Positions 5,464-12,605 of a stretch of DNA of 18,583 nt are shown one piece after another. Position 1 is the first letter of the stretch. Each line of letters starts with the position of its first letter. Below the pieces are notes generated by a model. The model saw nothing but the letters and a program-made list of their open reading frames with translations. It was not told the DNA's origin and made no database searches. The position numbers and the translations under genes were made by a program. Origin of the DNA: JAJBWD01 sp041670885 (GTDB lineage Bacteria > Bacillota > Clostridia > Clostridiales > Clostridiaceae); assembly GCA_041670885.1 (NCBI GenBank), contig JBAXYJ010000024.1, positions 1-18,583 of the forward strand. The letters are read 5' to 3'.

Positions 5464-6078
5464 TTGGGGAAATTTTTTAATTTACCGGTGGATAAGCAAA
5501 ACATAATAATTGATGGTGCCCTTAAAACATTCGGCACCAATGGCTATAAAAAAACATCCGTAAGTGATATTGCAGCTGCGGCGGGAATTTCAAAAGCAAT
5601 GGTATTTCACTATTTTGGCACAAAAAAGGCATTATATCTCTATTTGGTTGAATTGTGCGGCAATATTATTATGAATGAAATTAATGAAAAGTTTGACAGC
5701 ACTCTGACTGACTTCTTTGATAGAATCCTGCTTTCAACTGATATTGAAATTTCAGCTATGAAAAAACATACTGCAATACCAAACTTTTTAACCAGCATGT
5801 ATTTTGAAAGCGACGAAGAAGTAAAAGAGGATATAAAGGTAATATTAGCGCAGGGTGATGGATTTAGAAATAAAATTGCATTTGATGGAATTGATTATTC
5901 AAAATTTAAAGAAGGAATAGATTTAAAGCTGGTTATGAAAATGCTTTTTTGGATTGCAGATGGTTTTACAAATCAATTATCCAATAATAAAGAAGTTGAT
6001 TTTGATGAGATATCCAAAGAATTTTATGACTGCATGAATCTGCTTAAGAATAATTTTTATAAAGAAGAATATATTTAG
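5464..6078 (+). CDS. TetR/AcrR family transcriptional repressor
   Basis: A TTG start at 5464 follows GAGGTGA by six bases and yields 204 residues. The N-terminal DNA-binding domain is typical: a first helix with IIDGALKTFGTNGYKKTSV, then the HTH at residues about 31-51 (TSVSDIAAAAGISKAMVFHYF) and the FGTKKALY linker. The C-terminal ligand domain (about 60-204) is unrelated to well-known subfamilies by eye. The gene heads the exporter operon: the ABC ATPase begins 91 bases after its stop, and tandem palindromes matching TetR operators overlap the promoter. It probably represses itself and the exporter until a ligand, perhaps the exported compound, binds. Confidence 0.92.
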   Translation: MGKFFNLPVDKQNIIIDGALKTFGTNGYKKTSVSDIAAAAGISKAMVFHYFGTKKALYLYLVELCGNIIMNEINEKFDSTLTDFFDRILLSTDIEISAMKKHTAIPNFLTSMYFESDEEVKEDIKVILAQGDGFRNKIAFDGIDYSKFKEGIDLKLVMKMLFWIADGFTNQLSNNKEVDFDEISKEFYDCMNLLKNNFYKEEYI

Positions 6079-6113
6079 CGTGCTATTGTTCCAATTTTTA
6101 TAAAATTATTATA

Positions 6114-6149
6114 GAAATGTGAAATGTGAAATGTGACCTGGGTGGCACC
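6114..6149 (+). repeat. Dispersed repeat copy A (ACTGGGTGGCACC family) with tandem GAAATGT
   Basis: Three GAAATGT heptamers (6114-6134) run into GACCTGGGTGGCACC. The last 28 bases (6122-6149) align without gaps to copies at 8684-8711 (opposite strand) and 9316-9343, with only a few differences. The copy ends seven bases before the AAAGGAGG ribosome binding site of the ATPase gene. Confidence 0.8.
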
Positions 6150-6169
6150 AAAAAAAGGAGGATTAATCT

Positions 6170-7051
6170 ATGAGTGTTATTGAAATTAAAAATCTCACAA
6201 AAAATTATGGCAAAGCAAGAGGTATTATTGATGTGAATCTTAACGTAGAGCAGGGAGAAATTTTTGGATTTATTGGTCCCAATGGGTCTGGAAAGTCCAC
6301 TACCATCAGAACTCTGCTGGGACTTATATATCCATCCGGCGGAAGTGCCGCAATCTTTGGAAAAAGCTGCATACAGCATCCTGAAATAAGAAAAGAAGTG
6401 GGATACCTGCCATCTGAAGTGTTTTATTACGACAATATGAGGGTTATAGATCTGCTTAAGTATTCTGCCAGCTTCTATAAAAAGGACTGCACCAGGAGGA
6501 TTAATGAACTTGCAGAAATAATGGATTTAGATTTGAAGAAGAAGATTGATGACCTTTCCTTTGGAAATAAAAAGAAAGTTGGTATAGTACAGGGACTGCT
6601 TCATGAGCCTAAACTTATTATTTTAGATGAGCCTACCAGTGGCCTGGATCCACTTATGCAGCAAAAATTCTTCGAACTTATAGGGGAGGAAAATAAAAAG
6701 GGTGCTACTGTATTTTTTTCATCGCACATTCTCAGTGAAGTACAAAAGATGTGCAGTCGGGTAGCTTTTATAAAAGAAGGAAAAATTATCAAGCTTGAAA
6801 AAATGAGTACTCTTCAGGATAGCAGCGTTAAAAGAATCAGTATTGAAGCTAAATCTCAAATGAATAAAGAATACTTTAATATAAAGGGTGTCAGTGATTT
6901 CACGGTAAAAGGAAATACAGCTAATTTCATATTTAAAGGGAACATAAACTCTATCATGAAGAAAATAGCTGATATCGAGCTGCGTAATATTTCCATTGAT
7001 GAGCCAGATCTTGAGGAAATTTTCATGCATTATTACGAAAAGGAGGAATAG
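6170..7051 (+). CDS. ABC exporter ATPase (ABC-2 type, drug/antibiotic export class)
   Basis: The 293-residue nucleotide-binding subunit starts at ATG 6170 behind AAAGGAGG. Walker A is GPNGSGKST (residues 36-44). The signature is LSFGNKKKVG, where the usual LSGGQ is changed to LSFGN, as often seen in ABC-2 exporters. Walker B and D-loop are LIILDEPTSGLD, and the switch His lies in SSHILSE. Residues after about 215 form the extra C-terminal domain of the CcmA/DrrA/YtrB-like group. It should pair with the two downstream membrane subunits, whose genes follow at 4- and 33-base intervals. The substrate may be a drug, a bacteriocin or a lipid; the sequence does not say. Confidence 0.93.
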   Translation: MSVIEIKNLTKNYGKARGIIDVNLNVEQGEIFGFIGPNGSGKSTTIRTLLGLIYPSGGSAAIFGKSCIQHPEIRKEVGYLPSEVFYYDNMRVIDLLKYSASFYKKDCTRRINELAEIMDLDLKKKIDDLSFGNKKKVGIVQGLLHEPKLIILDEPTSGLDPLMQQKFFELIGEENKKGATVFFSSHILSEVQKMCSRVAFIKEGKIIKLEKMSTLQDSSVKRISIEAKSQMNKEYFNIKGVSDFTVKGNTANFIFKGNINSIMKKIADIELRNISIDEPDLEEIFMHYYEKEE

Positions 7052-7055
7052 CAGT

Positions 7056-7859
7056 ATGAATATGTATATGCATGAGCTTAAGTCTCTGCGAAAATCTGCA
7101 TTTATATGGGCATGTGTGTTGATTGCACTTGCGGCACTCTTTCTTTCTGTTTATCCGGGGATGGCAAATGATGCTGCAGACTTTAAAAAGCTTCTTAGCA
7201 ATTATCCTGCACCGGTAAGGGCAATGCTGGGTATTAATCTTGATTATATAACATCAATTTTAGGGTTTTATTCTATGATATTTTCTTTTATTATTCTCTT
7301 CGGTGCCATACAAGCCATGAACCTGGGCGTTTCCATACTCTCAAAGGAATCCAGGGATAGGACAGCTGATTTTCTTCTTGTAAAGCCTGTGTCGCGTTCA
7401 GCCATAGTCACTGCAAAGCTTTTGGCAGCTTTAACTGCAATTCTTACTACGGACATAATTTTCTATGCTGCAACAATAATAATGGCAAATGCGGTGAAGA
7501 CTGGGGATTTTGACGGAAAGCTGTTTTTTATGATTAATCTTACTCTGCTTTTTATGCAGCTGATTTTTCTTGCACTTGGATTAGCTATTTCAGTATTTTT
7601 TAAAAGGCTGAAATCTGTCCTCCCAATTTCCCTTGGAGTGGTTATTGGGTTATATATGATTGGTGCGCTGATATCCATCGGCAAAGATGATGATGTAGTT
7701 CGCTTTATATCTCCTTTTAAATATTTTGATATAACCTATATTATTAAAAATGCCAGCTATGAGACTCCATACCTTGCTGTAAGTGCTGTCATTATAGTGG
7801 TTTCTATAGTTACAGCTTATATCATCTATATAAAGAAGGATATTCACGCCGTCAGCTAG
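7056..7859 (+). CDS. ABC-2 type exporter permease, first paralogue
   Basis: The start is placed at ATG 7056, nine bases after AAGGAGG and four bases after the ATPase stop. An upstream in-frame ATG at 6996 would overlap the ATPase by 56 bases and add a non-conserved leader. The 267-residue protein has about six membrane segments. It opens with MNMYMHELKSLRKSAFIW, a cytosolic amphipathic start shared with the next gene, and carries a conserved cytosolic loop after the second segment, SKESRDRTADFLLVKPVSR. This is the ABC2_membrane_2/YhaP-like arrangement. It should assemble with its neighbour as a heterodimeric membrane channel driven by the ATPase encoded upstream. Confidence 0.9.
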   Translation: MNMYMHELKSLRKSAFIWACVLIALAALFLSVYPGMANDAADFKKLLSNYPAPVRAMLGINLDYITSILGFYSMIFSFIILFGAIQAMNLGVSILSKESRDRTADFLLVKPVSRSAIVTAKLLAALTAILTTDIIFYAATIIMANAVKTGDFDGKLFFMINLTLLFMQLIFLALGLAISVFFKRLKSVLPISLGVVIGLYMIGALISIGKDDDVVRFISPFKYFDITYIIKNASYETPYLAVSAVIIVVSIVTAYIIYIKKDIHAVS

Positions 7860-7892
7860 AGTGCTGCCGGATTTATTAAAAGGAGGCCGATT

Positions 7893-8684
7893 ATGAATAT
7901 TTTTATAAGAGAGCTTAAGGCTAATAGAAAAGCCTTGATAATATGGAGCATTTGTATGGTTCTGGGTGTTATGAGCGGTATGGCCAAATATACGGCTTAT
8001 TCTTCCGGTGGAGCCAGCAGCCAGATTTTCGACAAAATACCTTATTCATTGAAAGCACTGATTGGCATGGGTTCCTTTGATGTCACCAAAATCAGCGGCT
8101 TTTTCGCAATGCTTTTCCTTTATATTGAGCTTCCGGCTGCTATTCATGCAGTGCTGCTGGGAAATGGGATAATTGCTAAGGAAGAACGAGATAAAACTAC
8201 GGAATTTCTTATGGTTAAACCAGTGTCTCGAACTGTAATAATTACGTCTAAACTACTTGCATCGTTGGTCAATATTGTTATCATAAACTTAGTTACTCTT
8301 GTCTCCTGTATATTGATGGTTGGTGCCTATGACAATGGGGAGGATATTACCGGTGAAATAATGATATTTTTCCTGAGTCTGTTTATAGTCCAGTTGATTT
8401 TCTTATCGCTGGGTGCTTTACTTTCCTCACTTATAAAAAAATCTAAAGCCTCAGGGTCCATTGCAACAGGAATACTGTTTGGATCATTCATAATAGCCAA
8501 AATAACGGATTTGACAGATCGTGTTAATATTATAAACGTATTTTCACCCTTTAAATATTTCAGCTATGCAGATATTGTAAATGGAAAGGGACTAAGTGTA
8601 TTTGCCACTGTGCTTTCCATTATACTTATAGCCGTATTTTTCGCTTTGACTTACTTCTTTTACTCGAAGCGAGACCTGACTTAG
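7893..8684 (+). CDS. ABC-2 type exporter permease, second paralogue
   Basis: The 263-residue protein has about six membrane segments and starts at ATG 7893 behind AAAGGAGG. It is clearly paralogous to the preceding permease: MNIFIRELKANRKALIIW at the N-terminus and AKEERDKTTEFLMVKPVSR in the first cytosolic loop match the neighbour nearly residue for residue. A PFKYFSYADI motif near the C-terminus also aligns with PFKYFDITYI in the first copy. Tandem duplication followed by divergence into a heterodimer is the likely history. Its stop codon TAG (8682-8684) touches the first base of repeat copy B, and a strong terminator follows 33 bases later. Confidence 0.9.
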   Translation: MNIFIRELKANRKALIIWSICMVLGVMSGMAKYTAYSSGGASSQIFDKIPYSLKALIGMGSFDVTKISGFFAMLFLYIELPAAIHAVLLGNGIIAKEERDKTTEFLMVKPVSRTVIITSKLLASLVNIVIINLVTLVSCILMVGAYDNGEDITGEIMIFFLSLFIVQLIFLSLGALLSSLIKKSKASGSIATGILFGSFIIAKITDLTDRVNIINVFSPFKYFSYADIVNGKGLSVFATVLSIILIAVFFALTYFFYSKRDLT

Positions 8685-8711
8685 GTGCCACCCAGTTCAC
8701 TTTTCACATTT
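8684..8711 (-). repeat. Dispersed repeat copy B (inverted relative to A and C)
   Basis: Read on the minus strand, these 28 bases end in GTGAACTGGGTGGCACC. They align to copy C (9316-9343) with about one mismatch and to copy A with three or four. The copy begins on the last base of the permease stop codon. Confidence 0.8.
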
Positions 8712-8717
8712 GACGAG

Positions 8718-8752
8718 AAAGAGTCAGCAAAATCTGCTGACTCTTTTTGATT
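8718..8752 (+). terminator. Terminator of the TetR-ABC exporter operon
   Basis: AAAGAGTCAGCA (8718-8729) pairs perfectly over 12 bp with TGCTGACTCTTT (8735-8746) around AAATC and is followed by TTGATTTTG. It is symmetrical enough to act on both strands. Confidence 0.92.
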
Positions 8753-9036
8753 TTGTTTAGAAAACCACTGGTAATGCCAGCAGACAAAATAGTTTAAGCT
8801 CTGAACAAAAAATAACTCCTATGATAGAATGAAAGCGACTGACAATCGAAAAATAAATGCAGTGGCCAAGATTTGTTGATTGATATGGTATTGAACATAA
8901 TAACATTCATTTCTTTCGCTGTGCTCAAGGCACAAAAATACATGAAAGAGTTTATGTTATCTAAAAACTGTCAATAATTCAAATAACATATACATCACCT
9001 AAAATTGAATCAATTTTATTTTTTTCACGTTTTTAG
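8753..9036. other. Gene-free spacer between the exporter terminator and the IS110 scar
   Basis: No frame with a ribosome binding site or recognisable product is seen on either strand. The DNA is AT-rich with stops in all frames. An imperfect inverted pair (AACATAATAACATTCAT-like at about 8894 and ATGAAAGAGTTTATGTTAT at about 8942) may belong to the decayed insertion element to the right. Confidence 0.4.
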
Positions 9037-9302
9037 GCGGACTTATTTTTTCATGCCATAAAACATAAACTTTTCTTTCAAGTTAAGACTAATAAACTTG
9101 AAAACAACAGAGATGGCTTTAATACCATTCCAGCAAGGATTCATGAGATATATAATGAGGAAGATTTGAATAAAGCCATTGTTTGAAAGGAACCTACAGG
9201 ACACTATTGAAAGCTTTTGCCAACTTTCTGCTGAAACATGCAGAGACTATGATTACCCCGGTAAATTCTTATCCCACCAAGGAGGCAGAGGAAACAGGAT
9301 AA
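9037..9302 (+). pseudogene. Decayed IS110-family transposase (internal fragment)
   Basis: One frame reads KLFFQVKTNKLENNRDGFN, then IPARIHEIYNEEDLNKAIV, a TGA stop (9184-9186), and then KEPTGHY. A second stop and a shift to the next frame follow, reading KAFANFLLKHAETMITPVNS and ending in YPTKEAEETG before TAA at 9302. In intact IS110 (DEDD) transposases this segment reads IVGMEPTGHYW-K-LA-FL and then a VNPYHTKK-type stretch. GTT TGA AAG for GTT GGA ATG, and one missing G after TAT, explain the damage. The first part of the DEDD domain and the whole serine-nucleophile C-terminal domain are gone. It is a scar, not a functional element. Confidence 0.8.
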
Positions 9303-9315
9303 TAGCAGCCAGAAA

Positions 9316-9343
9316 AAATGTGAATAGTGAACTGGGTGGCACC
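9316..9343 (+). repeat. Dispersed repeat copy C
   Basis: It ends in GTGAACTGGGTGGCACC and is nearly identical to copy B but in the opposite orientation. It starts 14 bases after the IS110 scar and ends 12 bases before the TATAAT (9356-9361) likely used by the PucR-type gene, so it overlaps the -35 region. Confidence 0.8.
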
Positions 9344-9355
9344 TCAATGTTATGA

Positions 9356-9361
9356 TATAAT
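9356..9361 (+). promoter_or_regulatory. Probable -10 element of the pucR-like gene
   Basis: A perfect TATAAT lies 45 bases before the ATG, but the -35 position (9333-9338) falls inside repeat copy C and reads TGGGTG, a poor match. The promoter may be weak, activator-dependent or created by the repeat's insertion. Confidence 0.4.
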
Positions 9362-9405
9362 GAAATAATATTTATTTACAAATTAATAAGAAACGGGGTG
9401 ATGCT

Positions 9406-10563
9406 ATGAGTATCTTGATAAAAGATCTGCTGGATACTAATATAATGAAAAATTCAAAAGTTCTATGCGGGAAAAATGGTTTGGAAAAAGTTATAAAAAG
9501 AATCTCAGTTTATGATTCACCTGTAAGAGATGATGTAATAGAGAGAAAATTATTAAAAATCGGTGATTTTTTAATAACCAGCTTATTCTTTCAAAAAAGC
9601 AGCTCAAAATTAATAAAAGATTTTATAGAGATGTTAAATAATGCAGGCTGCAGTGGTATATGTGTATCAAATCAATATCTAACCTCCTTACCTGAGGAGG
9701 TTTTAAAATATTCCAATGAAGTTTCATTTCCAATTATTCAGTTTGATTCATCAGTTTCCTATGCAGAAATTATTGAAATAACCATGGAGCTTATAATTAA
9801 AAATCAAAATTATTTAATCAATGAACTCCGGGTTGACAGTTTGATTAAGGATCAGCTAAAGCCCATAGAGGTAAGGGAGATAGCTTTTGAAATAAATGCT
9901 AATTTTAAGGAAAACAATACTGTTATATACATAAACAATTATTTATTTAAAGATGGTAAGCTAAGTGCAAAATCTCTTTTGGATTATGTTGATACTAATC
10001 TAGACTGCTCCGCATTTTACTATAATAAGTCCATTATATTAATCATTACTTCCGGCAATAACAGCGAAAAGATAAAGAACAGCATAATAAACTCAGCTTT
10101 AAAAGAAATTGATACATATTTTAAAGATTACAAAATAGGAATAAGCAGCTTCCACAATAATATCAGTGAGCTTAATTTAGCAATTAATGAATCCATGTTT
10201 GCAGCAACAAATTCTAAAATATTTGATTGTAAAGTAAGCACCTACAGCAAAATTGGAGTAAACAGGTTATTAATTCCACTTATAGGTCATTCGGAAATGG
10301 AAAAATTTTATTCCATGATAGCTGATCCTATAGATAATTATGATAAGCAGTGTAAAGGAGAATTATTGGAGACTTTAGTATCCTTTGTTAAAAATGATGG
10401 AAATTATAATAAAACAGCAGAGGAACTCTTCCAGCATGCAAATACCATAAGGTATAGGATTAATAAAATTAAATCAATTTTAAATATGGAGGACAGTGAT
10501 ATTAAATTTTACGGAAGTATATCATTAGCCGTTAAAATTGGTATTATGTTAAAAAAAATCTGA
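9406..10563 (+). CDS. PucR family transcriptional regulator
   Basis: The 385-residue protein starts at ATG 9406 after GGGGTG. Residues about 6-125 form the PucR N-terminal domain (KDLLDTNIMKNSKVLCGKNG, then SVYDSP and a GDFLITSLFF segment). A middle GGDEF-like/CdaR-type region follows. The C-terminus (about 325-370) is the PucR-type HTH: LLETLVSFVKNDGNYNKTAE, then a NTIRYRINKIKSIL recognition helix. Members such as B. subtilis PucR and E. coli CdaR control purine, ureide or sugar-acid catabolism and often act on adjacent operons in response to the substrate. Here the DUF1177-nitrilase-importer operon begins 142 bases downstream in the same orientation. Activation of that operon by an intermediate is inferred. 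No terminator is seen between the two. Confidence 0.9.
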   Translation: MSILIKDLLDTNIMKNSKVLCGKNGLEKVIKRISVYDSPVRDDVIERKLLKIGDFLITSLFFQKSSSKLIKDFIEMLNNAGCSGICVSNQYLTSLPEEVLKYSNEVSFPIIQFDSSVSYAEIIEITMELIIKNQNYLINELRVDSLIKDQLKPIEVREIAFEINANFKENNTVIYINNYLFKDGKLSAKSLLDYVDTNLDCSAFYYNKSIILIITSGNNSEKIKNSIINSALKEIDTYFKDYKIGISSFHNNISELNLAINESMFAATNSKIFDCKVSTYSKIGVNRLLIPLIGHSEMEKFYSMIADPIDNYDKQCKGELLETLVSFVKNDGNYNKTAEELFQHANTIRYRINKIKSILNMEDSDIKFYGSISLAVKIGIMLKKI

Positions 10564-10597
10564 TATTGTAAAAATCATAAAAATTCATAATGAAATT

Positions 10598-10643
10598 TAT
10601 AATTATTTCAAATTCAATTTTCTAAAAATTTAATATAATTATA
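10598..10643. promoter_or_regulatory. AT-rich inverted repeat upstream of the catabolic operon (weak)
   Basis: TATAATTAT (10598-10606) and ATAATTATA (10635-10643) are complementary arms 28 bases apart, the second overlapping a TATAAT at 10634. In DNA this AT-rich such matches can be chance, but the position between the regulator and its presumed target operon makes it a candidate PucR site or promoter. Confidence 0.25.
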
Positions 10644-10705
10644 ATAATAAAAATTACATTGTTTTATGACTGTCATTTTTATTTATAGAATTTGGGAGGT
10701 AAAAG

Positions 10706-11647
10706 ATGTTATTAAAACAAGTTATGGAGATTTATGATGTTGTGGATAGGCCAGATGCCTCAGGGGAAAATGTAAAAAAAATTTTTACCGGCAGAGGCTG
10801 GGATTTGGTTAGTGTAACTAAAATAACAGGAGAAAATGGATCCACAGATTTTATTAAAGTAATAATACCAGGTAAAAAAGGCAAAATAAATGGTGGAAAG
10901 GCACCCACAGCGGGCATTATTGGAAGGCTTGGGGGACTTGGAGCCAGACCTGAAGTTATAGGTTATGTTTCAGATGGAGATGGGGCCTTGTCAGCGCTTT
11001 CTGCAGCACTAAAGCTGGTTGATATGAATTTGGCAGGGGATGTTTTAGATGGAGATGTTATTGTAACGACTCATATCTGTCCTGATGCACCAACTCAGGA
11101 ACACTATCCGGTACCTTTTATGGATTCTCCGGTAGATATGGATCAAATGAATGAATTTGAGGTGCTTGAGGATATGGATGCTGTGCTTACCATAGACACA
11201 ACCAAGGGCAATGAAGTTATTAATCACAAAGGCATATCAATTTCACCAACCGTAAAAGAAGGATATATATTACCGGTAAGTTATGATCTGCTTCAGATTT
11301 TAAAGAGAGTAACAGGGGTAAAACCTAATGTCTTTGCTCTCTCAATTCAGGATATAACTCCATATTCAAATGATCTTCATCATTTAAACAGTATACTTCA
11401 GCCTGCTGTAAAAAGTAATTCACCGGTAATTGGTGTGGCAATTACAACAGAAGAGCCAGTTGCCGGATGTGCAACAGGTGCATCTCATGCAATGGATGTA
11501 GAAATGGCTGCAAGATTTTCAGTAGAAGCTGCTAAAGACTATACTTCAAATAAATGCAGTTTATATGATAAGGAAAATTATAAAAGACTTTTAGAATTAT
11601 ATGGTGATAATAAAAGATTTCAAACTACGGGAATGCATATCAGTTAA
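10706..11647 (+). CDS. DUF1177 family protein
   Basis: The 313-residue protein starts at ATG 10706 after TTGGGAGG. It matches the DUF1177 family over its whole length. Conserved blocks are the N-terminal VMEIYDVVDRPDASGE, a glycine-rich AGIIGRLGGLGARPEVIGYV followed by SDGDGALSAL, the central VIVTTHICPDAPTQ (residues about 115-130), PVPFMDSPVDM, and a late VAITTEEPVAGCATGASHA. No signal peptide or membrane segment is present, so it is cytosolic. Its biochemical activity is not established. The His/Asp/Cys-bearing THICPDAPT block looks like a metal or catalytic site. From memory, family members recur next to peptide-type transporters, AroM-like and DUF917 genes. Here it opens the catabolic operon, with the nitrilase gene following after 116 bases. 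Confidence 0.85.
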   Translation: MLLKQVMEIYDVVDRPDASGENVKKIFTGRGWDLVSVTKITGENGSTDFIKVIIPGKKGKINGGKAPTAGIIGRLGGLGARPEVIGYVSDGDGALSALSAALKLVDMNLAGDVLDGDVIVTTHICPDAPTQEHYPVPFMDSPVDMDQMNEFEVLEDMDAVLTIDTTKGNEVINHKGISISPTVKEGYILPVSYDLLQILKRVTGVKPNVFALSIQDITPYSNDLHHLNSILQPAVKSNSPVIGVAITTEEPVAGCATGASHAMDVEMAARFSVEAAKDYTSNKCSLYDKENYKRLLELYGDNKRFQTTGMHIS

Positions 11648-11763
11648 ATAATTTAAGACAACCATCATAATACATCTATTAAAGCAAGTTCTTTGCAATA
11701 ATTTTAGCAGTGTAACGTATTTATTTTATAATTTTAAAACTAAATAGGGAGGGAAATCATTAA

Positions 11764-12582
11764 GTGCATAAAAAAGTTAAAATCGGTATGATACAGTTTG
11801 AATCTAAACTGGGAGATGTACCATACAACGTAAAAAAAGCCTGCAGCATGATTGATGATACTGCAAAGCAGGGAGCTGAAATAGTTTGTTTACCGGAATT
11901 ATTTGCCACAGGTTATGACTTAAATGTATTAAAAGAAAAGATCATAGATCTGAGCATAGAATATTTTCAGTACATAAAGGACGAAATGAGTAAATGTGCA
12001 AAAAAAAATCACATATATCTTATAGCTCCATTTGGTGAAGTACGAAATATGCCTGGTATAGTTTATAATTCTGCTTTGGTTTTTGATGATAATGGAGATT
12101 GTATGGGCAGTTTTGCAAAATCACATTTATGGGCAATGGAGCGCTTATACTTTAAAGAAGGTAATGATTATCCTGTATTTGATACAAAATATGGAAAAAT
12201 TGGGATATTAATTTGTTATGATGCAGGTTTTCCTGAGGCTTCCAGAATAATATGCCTGAGGGGAGCTGAAATAGTTTTTTATCCTTCTGCATGGAGGGTA
12301 CAGGATGAAGATATCTGGGATCTTAATTTAAGACAAAGGGCACTGGAAAATTCATATTTTACCTGTGGCGTAAACAGATACGATCCATCAGAAAACACCT
12401 TATTATTTGGTAAAAGTAAAATATGCTGCCCTAGGGGATCAGTGGTTTTTGAACTTCCCAAAAATGAAGAGTCTGTTGGAGTATATGAAATAGATTTAAA
12501 TGATATTCAGGTAAGCCGTGAAGAAACACCTTATTTAAGAGACAGAAAACCAAAAATTTATATAGATATTTTAAATGACTAA
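11764..12582 (+). CDS. Nitrilase-superfamily carbon-nitrogen hydrolase (amidase / carbamoylase type)
   Basis: A GTG start at 11764 follows GGGAGGG by ten bases and gives 272 residues, the usual length. The catalytic Glu-Lys-Cys triad is complete: E45 in CLPELFATGYD, K119 in GSFAKSHLW and C151 in GILICYDAGFPE. The post-Cys segment ARGAE/IVFYPSAWR-type (RGAEIVFYPSAWR here) and the LRQRALENSYF helix are standard. The family hydrolyses amides, N-carbamoyl amino acids or nitriles; the ICYDAGFPE signature fits aliphatic amidases and carbamoylases rather than true nitrilases. It is cytosolic. The lipoprotein gene of the importer starts 23 bases downstream, so the enzyme probably acts on the imported compound or a product of it. 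The exact substrate cannot be read from the sequence. Confidence 0.92.
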   Translation: MHKKVKIGMIQFESKLGDVPYNVKKACSMIDDTAKQGAEIVCLPELFATGYDLNVLKEKIIDLSIEYFQYIKDEMSKCAKKNHIYLIAPFGEVRNMPGIVYNSALVFDDNGDCMGSFAKSHLWAMERLYFKEGNDYPVFDTKYGKIGILICYDAGFPEASRIICLRGAEIVFYPSAWRVQDEDIWDLNLRQRALENSYFTCGVNRYDPSENTLLFGKSKICCPRGSVVFELPKNEESVGVYEIDLNDIQVSREETPYLRDRKPKIYIDILND

Positions 12583-12605
12583 TAATATTAAGGGGGATAC
12601 ACAAG

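Noticed and set aside
6122..6149. GGGTGGCACC resembles the T-box antiterminator core.
   Set aside because: The core continues in T-boxes with CGCG, which is absent in all three copies. No Stem I, specifier or terminator precedes the genes, and one copy is inverted after a stop codon. It behaves as a dispersed repeat.
6996..7055. Upstream ATG for the first exporter permease.
   Set aside because: It overlaps the ATPase by 56 bases and adds a leader absent from the paralogue; ATG 7056 has AAGGAGG at proper distance.
10659..10687. TTGTTT-17-TTTATA as the promoter of the DUF1177 operon.
   Set aside because: The predicted start would fall on the ribosome binding site, so the leader would be too short; an upstream TATAAT at 10634 has no good -35 either.
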